A stretch of DNA of 21,056 nucleotides from positions 1-21,056 of the forward strand of contig JAYRWN010000431.1 of assembly GCA_041917975.1 (NCBI GenBank). Reading direction: 5' to 3'. Shown one piece after another: positions 16,102 through 21,056 of the stretch; within the stretch, counting starts at the first letter, position 1; the number at the start of each line of letters is the position of its first letter. The position numbers and the translations under genes were made by a program. This DNA comes from JAYRWN01 sp041917975. GTDB taxonomy: Bacteria > Bacteroidota > Bacteroidia > Chitinophagales > Saprospiraceae. The notes beneath the pieces are model-generated. The model made no database searches. It worked only from the letters and a program-made list of their open reading frames with translations, and was not told where the DNA came from.

Positions 16102-16143
16102 GGTGACCGGTACGGCGATAGGAGCATCTTCGTAGGTGATCGC
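16102..16143 (+). pseudogene. Degenerate madM fragment
   Basis: These 42 bases align without gaps to 6229-6270 inside madM with 37 matches. The frame would read VTGTAIGASS-stop-VIA, against VTGTAVGASSDVIA in MadM. The GAT codon has become TAG, and two other changes are silent third-position differences. Weaker resemblance may continue a little upstream to about 16090. It has the same orientation as madM. It is too short to be a gene and is best read as the relic of a second or displaced madM copy. Confidence 0.7.
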
Positions 16144-16158
16144 CCTTCCAGATCAAAA

Positions 16159-16180
16159 GTGGCTCACTTTGCCCCGGAAT
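16159..16180. repeat. 22-bp repeat, copy 1 (IS-end-like)
   Basis: GTGGCTCACTTTGCCCCGGA plus AT. It matches 16205-16226 with a single C/T difference, in direct orientation and 46 bases away. Tandem GTGGCTCA-type repeats with CCGGAAT are typical of the ends of some insertion sequences; the family is not assigned. Confidence 0.7.
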
Positions 16181-16204
16181 TTGATGCTTTTATATCTTCC
16201 TCAG

Positions 16205-16226
16205 GTGGCTCACTTTGCTCCGGAAT
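16205..16226. repeat. 22-bp repeat, copy 2 (IS-end-like)
   Basis: GTGGCTCACTTTGCTCCGGA plus AT. This is the second copy of the repeat at 16159-16180. On the minus strand it also encodes the last residues (EYSGAK) of the fused restriction/transposase frame, so the frame ends inside the repeat. Confidence 0.7.
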
Positions 16227-16347
16227 ACTCACTTCTATTTTGCACCTCCATGCGCTTACTCCAATAATAATATTGTCCCCGGCTTATCTTGTTCCTCCGG
16301 CAATATTCCCCCACATTAGTCCCCTCTTCATACCCTTTGACTATCCG
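16210..16347 (-). mobile_element. Insertion-sequence fragment with helix-turn-helix transposase-like tail
   Basis: The final 45 residues of the open frame ending at 16210 do not belong to a Res protein. They read RIVKGYEEGTNVGEYCRRNK and then ISRGQYYYWSKRM. This is the pattern of short helix-turn-helix OrfA/TnpA proteins of IS3- or IS66-type elements (C-R-R, I-S-x-x-x-Y-Y-W). The change from Res to IS sequence falls at about 16347, right after AELITDE. The 22-bp repeats lie at and beyond its end. It is likely the leftover edge of an IS after a deletion; the exact family is not certain. Confidence 0.55.
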
Positions 16348-18123
16348 CTCATCGGTAATCAGTTCTGCACTTCCTTGTCCGTGCACTCGGGCATAGTCTT
16401 TTTTGAACTCTTCAATTTCCGAAGCGAAAATCTTTTTGAACTCTTCATTGATTTGGTCGCTGTTTTCTAAAGCGTCACTGTCAATCAACAAAGTTGGCGG
16501 ACGTTTTAATGCTTTTTTGGTAACAGGGTCGTAATTACTGAAAAGGTCTTTGGCTCCTGAAACTGTTACCAATTCACCGTTTTCATTTTCAAATTCGTAA
16601 CCTGCAATGTATTTAAACACTTCTTTAGAAACCGAAGTATTGTTGCAAACCACGATGAAAACTGGTGGTGCAGAAAACAGATTGCGTTTTTCTTCATTCT
16701 GTTTTCGTTGTCCGTCAAAGTAATCTTTGTAGTGGTTGTAAAATTGGTCTAACGCACCTTTCACCAATGCAGGGAGTTTGGGCGGTGCTTCTTTCAGCGT
16801 TGTGCCTTCTTCTTTCGCTTCCGATTTTTTCTTGCGTTGTCCTTTACGTGGCAATTCATCTTTCACATACGAATAGATGTCACGTAATTTGGCTTGTGTA
16901 ATTTCTTGTGTGTTGTCGCTTTCGGGTAAGAAAGGAATTTTTACCAATCCGCTTTCGATAGCTTCAATCAATCCAAAATCTGAAACCACCCAGGGAAATA
17001 AACTGTAAGGAGTGTAACCCGAACCTTGCAAATAGTATGGCGTTGCTGAAAGGTCGTAAACGAATTGAAGTTTATAGCGAAGCGATATTTCTTTCAGTCC
17101 TGTGAACCAAACGGCTGCTCTTGCATTCTCGTCTGCTTCTTCCTTATCTTCTGTTTTTCCAGATGATTTTGGTAAATAACAGTGATGGGCTTCATCATTC
17201 AAAATAAGCAGTCTGCTGTCCTTTTTGAATTTGCCTAAAATTCTGCGAATGACTTGTGAGAAATCTTCTTTGGCTTCTTGTTTTTTGCCGTCTGCATCCA
17301 ACTTGCCATCAAAAGGACTTCTTTTGTTGCCTTGTAAAATTTTTGGTTCAAATGCGTGTTAGTTTGTAATTACCAATCTTGCATTTAAGTTTTAAAGACG
17401 GTGTTCCAAGCTTTGCGGAACCAAGCCCCGTTGGAAATAGTAATCTTCTTTATTCTGTTTGTTTTTGGTGTCCACAAACAAAACGCCCAAGCGGTCTTTA
17501 ATGGTAACGCCCGGTGCAACTATTAAAAAGTAGTCTGCAAAGCGGGTGTCGCTTTTGTATTCCTGTCGGTTGAAGTAGTGATACAGAATTAAGCAACCCA
17601 TTACAACCGTTTTGCCTGTTCCTGTTGCCATTTTAAAAGCAAGTCGGGGTAATTGGTCTTCTAAATTGTCGCTTACCGTTTTTTGTCCGTCACGAACTTT
17701 GTTAAGAATATTTTGTCCTGCGTTTGATTTGCCAGCCACTTCATTCATCCAAATGGCTGTCTCGATAGCTTCTCTTTGTGCAAAGAATAGTTTTCTTACT
17801 GCGTGTCGTTCAGGATTATCAAACCAAAACAACAGAAGTTCCTTTGTCACTCTTGTCGTGTTGGGATATTTATCGGCTCTCCATTTTCCAACTTCTTTGC
17901 GACAAAGGTTAATCAAGTGTTCGCCATATTCTGCTGCAAAGTCGTTTACTTCAAAAATTGAAGATTGAGGACCTTGCTTGGTGGGCATTACCTGTATGTC
18001 AGGAGTGAAAATCCGTCTGCCTTGTCTGATGTCCTGATAATTCAATGAACCGTCCGCATCTGTCGCATAGTGCAGAAGTGGTTCATCATAAGGACTATTT
18101 AATATCGGGTTTTCCGAACTCAT
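16348..18123 (-). pseudogene. Type III restriction endonuclease Res-like helicase, broken and 3'-truncated
   Basis: One continuous frame from the ATG at 18123 encodes the front of a Res-type DEAD/DEAH restriction helicase. It contains Walker A MATGTGKTVVMG, then FLIVAPGVTIKDRLG, DEAH-box NDEAHHCY, and motif III LSATPYY. It is interrupted by two TAA codons in the same frame, at 17392-17394 and 17359-17361. The sequence between and after them still reads sensibly (NLNARLVITN, then HAFEPKILQGNKRSPFDG). No frameshift is needed: 18123 and the downstream ATG at 17301 are in phase. The helicase C-terminal half and nuclease domain are missing, because homology ends at AELITDE and IS sequence follows. 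No modification (Mod) gene is visible. The start overlaps an upstream frame by ATGA, suggesting it was once part of an operon. It should be non-functional. Confidence 0.85.
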
Positions 18124-18200
18124 GTCGTTTTATATTCAAAATTTAAGGTTTCTAATATCGGTAAAATTATTCTGTCAAGTGGTGTCATCTGCAAGTGCGT
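18120..18200 (-). pseudogene. Possible 3' tail of a lost gene upstream of res
   Basis: A minus-strand frame ends TPLDRIILPILETLNFEYKT and its stop shares ATGA with the res start. That overlap and the coding-like wording suggest the tail of an operon partner of res, perhaps its modification gene. The same frame runs back to 18407 but is low-complexity and unlike protein, and it crosses a large hairpin, so only the last ~25 residues seem real. The family is not recognised. Confidence 0.25.
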
Positions 18201-18206
18201 TGGAAG

Positions 18207-18274
18207 AAACGGCTCTTTGGCTTTTGCCTGAAGGGTTGGCTTGTGCGTTTGGGGCAAAAGCCAATGTGCCGTTT
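18207..18274. repeat. Long inverted repeat / hairpin, 22-bp arms
   Basis: The left arm at 18207-18228 ends TTGGCTTTTGCC and the right arm at 18253-18274 begins GGCAAAAGCCAA. The inner 12 bp pair perfectly and the full 22-bp arms pair at 20 positions, with a 24-base loop. There is no T-tract on either side, so it does not look like a simple intrinsic terminator. Confidence 0.8.
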
Positions 18275-18473
18275 GCGAGTCGGCATAGAATTTCAAAATT
18301 TTTTGTGCGGTGGGAAAAAAATTAAAACACAAAAGGGTCGGCAATGAGTGTCGGCTTACTCGTTGTCCGTTTGTTGTATCGTTTCTATGTTTTTGGTCAC
18401 CTGTCAAAATGGTTTACTTTTTTCTTGTTATTAGTCGTCTGTTTGTTGTTGTCGGGTCGTCCTTTACACTTGC
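18275..18473. other. Non-coding stretch between hairpin and attC-like repeat
   Basis: Open frames here are low-complexity and show no recognisable protein. I see no gene, RNA or promoter that I can support. It appears to be the remainder of the cassette-like sequence lying between the res remnant and the palindrome at 18474-18605. Confidence 0.5.
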
Positions 18474-18605
18474 TGCCAACGTTTTGGGGCTTTGCGATGG
18501 TGGGGCAATCGAAGCACAAAACTTCAATTTTGCACAAAAGTTGAACCGAAGAACTACCGTTGGACTTTGCAGTTTCGCCCCACTATTGCAAAACCCTTGT
18601 TAGCA
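18474..18605 (-). repeat. attC-like imperfect palindrome (132 bp)
   Basis: The outer ends are TGCCAAC (18474-18480) and GTTAGCA (18599-18605), which pair as inverted core sites with one difference. Inward, TTTGCGATGGTGGGGC (18491-18506) pairs with the complement of 18577-18592 at 14 of 16 positions, and a few unpaired bases lie between the outer and inner boxes. The centre is a 70-base spacer. The layout of two core sites, two inner boxes and a long variable centre is that of integron attC sites. The core bases differ from the GTTRRRY consensus at some positions. On the minus strand it directly follows the lipoprotein gene, as an attC site follows its cassette gene. Confidence 0.55.
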
Positions 18606-18615
18606 CTAGTTATTT

Positions 18616-19455
18616 TTATTTGTATTCATATGTGACTTTATAAGCTGGAGTTTTATAGTCCGGTTTTGTCGTTATTTTTTCAATTATTTTTCTATCTGAG
18701 TTGTATTTGTAATCTGTTCTAAAATAATATGCGTGATAACTTGTTTCTGGTGTCGGTAAATAACCTTTTAATTTAGTAATCGTAGTGTCTTTTTCTGTGA
18801 TAAGCAATTTGTTTTGATAAATATATTTTGAAATTGTCAACAAATCTTCTCCGATATGATATTTCTTTTTTAAAATGAGATTATTTTCATTGTCATAGAA
18901 AAGAGAATCAACAGTTGTCAACCATTTACTTACATTGTTATTAAATTCTTCTTTTGTTACTGTTGTCATACGATTTAATCTATCATATGAATATTTTTCA
19001 GTCGTTGGGGTGGAATTACTTCCAATAATTTTTTTAATTAATAAGTTGTCATTATTGTAAAAGTATCTTGCGGAAATCCATTCTTTATTTTCAGAAACAA
19101 CAACTTTAGTTTTTTCAAGTCTTTTTAAGTTGTCATAATAATAAATTTCTTTTGCTGGCTTTTCGCAAGTTCTCATACAATATTCTTCTTCAATTAATTT
19201 TCCGTCAAGATTGTATTTATAAAAGTGTGTATTGTTCGATCCCAATTTTTGATGATTTTTATTAAATGTTTCAAAAGTCGAGTCCGAAGAAATTAAAGAA
19301 TATCTAGATGACCGATACTCAAAATGGTTTTGTATAGTTGTTATTCTACTTTTTTCTTGCTTAATATAAATTTGTCGCCAATTCTCAATTTTATTTTCAG
19401 AACAACTGATAATTAAACAAATTGTTAATGTTGAAATAAGTCCTTGTCTTGTCAT
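18616..19455 (-). CDS. Lipoprotein with YD-repeat-like beta strands, function unknown
   Basis: The chosen ATG at 19455 gives 279 residues beginning MTRQGLISTLTICLIISC. This is a lipoprotein signal with lipobox L-I-I-S and C18, followed by SENK. An upstream in-frame ATG at 19485 would add ten residues without hydrophobic character ahead of it and fits less well. The body is rich in short Tyr/Asn/Asp strands such as KEIYYYDNLKRLEK, ARYFYNNDNLLIKK, EKYSYDRLNRM and TDYKYNSDRKI, the style of Rhs/YD-type repeats. The protein probably sits on the inner face of the outer membrane. The gene is much more AT-rich than the flanks. It is bounded by GTTAGCA at 19476-19482 (minus strand) upstream and an attC-like palindrome 10 bases after its stop, so it looks like a mobile gene cassette. 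Function unknown. Confidence 0.7.
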   Translation of the reverse strand: MTRQGLISTLTICLIISCSENKIENWRQIYIKQEKSRITTIQNHFEYRSSRYSLISSDSTFETFNKNHQKLGSNNTHFYKYNLDGKLIEEEYCMRTCEKPAKEIYYYDNLKRLEKTKVVVSENKEWISARYFYNNDNLLIKKIIGSNSTPTTEKYSYDRLNRMTTVTKEEFNNNVSKWLTTVDSLFYDNENNLILKKKYHIGEDLLTISKYIYQNKLLITEKDTTITKLKGYLPTPETSYHAYYFRTDYKYNSDRKIIEKITTKPDYKTPAYKVTYEYK

Positions 19456-19475
19456 TGGGTGTCGTTCTAAAATTG

Positions 19476-19482
19476 GTGCTAA
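19476..19482 (-). other. Cassette-boundary core site GTTAGCA
   Basis: On the minus strand GTTAGCA lies 20 bases before the lipoprotein start. It is identical to the outer core (in complement) of the palindrome after the gene. A short inverted repeat (TAACAT at 19479-19484, ATGTTA at 19497-19502) surrounds it. Its significance depends on the cassette interpretation. Confidence 0.4.
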
Positions 19483-19500
19483 CATCTGTATATGCGCATG

Positions 19501-19770
19501 TTATTGCGTATATATTTTAATATCTAAAGTTACCAACTCTCCGGAATATCCTGAGGACTTAGGTACTCTTTTATTATTTACATCCGTCAGATTTGTATAT
19601 ATTACATTGATTTTCATGGATTTATGCCACGTCACTCCTGAACGATCCCGCAGAGCATTAACCTGATTAATCATTGCCAGGTTATCTGCAAAAAATAAGC
19701 CCCGCACATCGCGTTCCACATGGCGAAGTGAATGGAGTGAATTCATGGCCGGTAGTACTGCAGGCGTCAT
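19501..19770 (-). pseudogene. Tyrosine recombinase remnant with large internal deletion, copy 2
   Basis: The frame encodes 89 residues. The first ~42 (MNSLHSLRHVERDVRGLFF, then ADNLAMINQVNALRD) match the N-terminal arm of the integrase remnant at 15403-15879. They are joined directly to WHKSMKINVIYTNLTDVNNK, which is the end of a Bacteroidota phage-type integrase. The histidine box and the Tyr box (IYT, Y58; usually G-H-K-S-M-K-T-T-x-I-Y-T-H) are recognisable. The whole core-binding domain and most of the catalytic domain, including both arginines, are missing, so the gene is dead. The frame then continues for ~25 unrelated residues. The cassette-like lipoprotein gene follows on the same strand. 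Confidence 0.72.
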
Positions 19771-19846
19771 GTGTATGGGTTTGTCCTTGCTTCAAAGATA
19801 TACACCGGCAGCTAAAAAAACCAACTTGCATGGAGAAATCTTATCT
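19659..19846. repeat. Direct repeat copy 2 (integrase 5' end and leader)
   Basis: Partner of 15768-15955 at offset 3891. Similarity stops abruptly near 19846, after TTGCATGGAGAAAT. From there to 19967 is sequence with a coding look in one frame (FGFYHRVKYVRPVHLEFDYT and a few more residues), possibly a trace of the interrupted chromosomal region; I cannot name it. Confidence 0.8.
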
Positions 19847-19967
19847 TTTGGGTTTTATCACCGCGTAAAATACGTCCGCCCCGTTCACCTGGAGTTTGAT
19901 TATACACCGCACGGCGGTAATCAGCAAAAAAGTTATTAATATTAAGTCTGAAAATTAAACGGACTTC

Positions 19968-20942
19968 ATGCATATACTTATCTTAGGCGGAGGGGGCTTC
20001 TTAGGCCAAAAATTGGCGGCCCAATTGGTGGTCCAAAAATCCATCAATGTCCAAGGCTCTCCGGGGAATATTACATCCATACAGCTGCTGGATAAATATT
20101 GGCCCGTACAACCTGTAGAGCACCCTCTGCTGGAGTACACTACCGGAGATATTACTGATGAGGAGATCATACTGGAAGCCTTGCAACGACTCCCCGATGT
20201 CATCTTCCATCTGGCGGCGGTGGTCAGTGGCGAAGCGGAGAAAAATTTCGATCTGGGCCTGCAGGTGAATTTACTGGCTAATCTGCGTCTGCTGGAGAGG
20301 ATCCGCACATTAAAAAAGGTGCCCGTCCTGGTATTTAGCAGCACCTGTGCCGCCTTTGGCGGGGATCCTGCAGCCACGGTGCTGGATGACACTATGCCCT
20401 GGCCGCAGAGTTCCTATGGAACCCAGAAAGTGATGACGGAGTATTTGATCAGTGATTACAGTCGACGGGGTTGGGTCCACGGCCGTTCCCTGCGTTTACC
20501 CACCATCGCCGTCCGGCCGGGAAAACCAAATGCCGCCACCTCCTCCTTTGTCAGTTCAATGATCCGCGAACCTTTACAAGGCCTACGGGCCTCCTGTCCG
20601 GTATCCGACAACGTCTATGTATGGATTCTGTCACCAAATAAAGTCATTTACAACCTGATTCATGCCGCTGCCCTGACCAACAAACGTCTCGGCTACCGGC
20701 GAATGATCAACCTCCCGGGCCAGACTGTACAGATTCGTCAGTGGGTCGCGGCTTTGGATAAAATAGCCGGATATGCGGCCAGCGCATTCATTGACTGGAC
20801 GCCAGATGAATTTATCCAAAAGATCGTGCTGACCTGGCCGCCGTTTTTTGATACTTCCCTGGCTGAAAAATTAGGTTTCCAAAAAGATGAACGGATAGAA
20901 GACATCATCCAGGCTTTTGTCACGGATGAGCTGCGGCACTAA
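19968..20942 (+). CDS. denD: D-erythronate dehydrogenase-like NAD-dependent sugar-acid dehydrogenase
   Basis: This 324-residue extended short-chain dehydrogenase/epimerase has an N-terminal nucleotide-binding motif GGGGFLG (7-13). It carries HLAAVVSGEAEKNFDLG (81-97) with the family's SGEAE signature, a serine/threonine SSTCAAF (124-130), and the catalytic pair Y150/K154 in SSYGTQK. LPTIAVRPGKPNAATSSFVS and IREPLQGL follow. The SGEAE, SYGTQK and RPGKPN combination is characteristic of DenD, which oxidises D-erythronate to 2-oxo-tetronate in four-carbon sugar-acid catabolism. The length is normal. The start is preceded by an AT-rich leader with only a weak purine stretch. A second SDR gene begins 41 bases downstream and is probably co-transcribed. 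The exact substrate is inferred from family resemblance; a related uronate or aldonate dehydrogenase is the alternative. Confidence 0.82.
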   Translation: MHILILGGGGFLGQKLAAQLVVQKSINVQGSPGNITSIQLLDKYWPVQPVEHPLLEYTTGDITDEEIILEALQRLPDVIFHLAAVVSGEAEKNFDLGLQVNLLANLRLLERIRTLKKVPVLVFSSTCAAFGGDPAATVLDDTMPWPQSSYGTQKVMTEYLISDYSRRGWVHGRSLRLPTIAVRPGKPNAATSSFVSSMIREPLQGLRASCPVSDNVYVWILSPNKVIYNLIHAAALTNKRLGYRRMINLPGQTVQIRQWVAALDKIAGYAASAFIDWTPDEFIQKIVLTWPPFFDTSLAEKLGFQKDERIEDIIQAFVTDELRH

Positions 20943-20983
20943 GAAGAATGTCAAATTTGTTTTTATTCTGATAAAAATTATAC

Positions 20984-21056
20984 ATGAATAAATATGCATT
21001 GGTCACCGGCGCCGGCTCAGGAATAGGCCGGGCGGTAAGCATAACTCTTTTAAATC
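20984..21056 (+). CDS. Short-chain dehydrogenase/reductase (N-terminal fragment)
   Basis: The window contains only the first 24 codons. They read MNKYALVTGAGSGIGRAV, the TGxxxGIG dinucleotide-binding motif of classical SDR oxidoreductases. The gene runs off the right edge. It lies 41 bases after the denD-like stop on the same strand, so it is a likely operon partner in sugar-acid or hydroxy-acid oxidation. Substrate cannot be judged. Confidence 0.85.
   Translation, partial: MNKYALVTGAGSGIGRAVSITLLN

Larger units (their letters stand above)
15956..16209. other. Non-coding debris between integrase remnant and IS fragment
   Basis: There is no credible gene here. The stretch holds the madM scrap at 16102-16143 and the first of two 22-bp repeats at 16159-16180. 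The remaining sequence is unrecognised. Confidence 0.6.

Noticed and set aside
18207..18274. Hairpin as an intrinsic terminator
   Set aside because: There is no T-tract next to either arm and no gene ending close by in the right direction.
18120..18407. A 95-codon minus-strand frame as a complete gene upstream of res
   Set aside because: Most of it crosses the large hairpin and is low-complexity; only the final ~25 residues look coding, so it is kept only as a possible tail.
1..21056. CRISPR array or tRNA/rRNA gene
   Set aside because: No regularly spaced short repeats with unique spacers and no cloverleaf or rRNA-like sequence were seen.

Overview
The window looks like a Bacteroidota chromosome, probably of the Saprospiria/Lewinella type. 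The main evidence is a 1628-residue secreted protein ending in a type IX secretion (Por) sorting domain. Lineage below phylum is inference.

Flanking chromosome, left (1-6535). The window opens with the C-terminal part of an acyl-CoA synthetase most like malonyl-CoA synthetases (ACSF3/MatB). It converges on the large T9SS propeller/repeat protein on the minus strand. Divergent from that gene is a pair of overlapping membrane genes, madL and madM, encoding a malonate carrier. The acyl-CoA synthetase and the carrier together suggest import and CoA activation of malonate.

Defence island (about 6536-14675, all minus strand). A compact operon reads, in transcription order: Dcm-type C5 cytosine methyltransferase; a 967-residue protein with an N-terminal MORC/MutL-like GHKL ATPase, long coiled coil, histidine-kinase-like DHp segment and a second GHKL ATPase; a 555-residue protein with a receiver-like N-terminus; an OLD-like ABC ATPase with a TOPRIM-like C-terminus; and a Vsr mismatch endonuclease. 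Junctions are overlaps of 34, 11 and 8 bases and one 2-base gap. This looks like a restriction-modification-derived conflict system with an apparent phosphorelay built in, and it is the most interesting item here. A small secreted four-cysteine protein of unknown function lies upstream.

Decayed mobile region (about 15240-19960). Two remnants of related tyrosine recombinase genes lie in direct orientation about 3.9 kb apart. Between them are: a 42-bp degenerate piece of madM; an IS-derived fragment with a pair of 22-bp repeats; a type III restriction Res (DEAH helicase) gene broken by two in-frame stops and truncated at its 3' end by the IS fragment; a strong hairpin; and a cassette-like unit made of an AT-rich lipoprotein gene followed by an attC-like imperfect palindrome.

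Flanking chromosome, right (19968-21056). A D-erythronate dehydrogenase-like (denD) gene is followed by the start of an SDR dehydrogenase gene, both on the plus strand. Orientation and apparent base composition match the left flank, so the defence and mobile block probably interrupts an organic-acid catabolic region.
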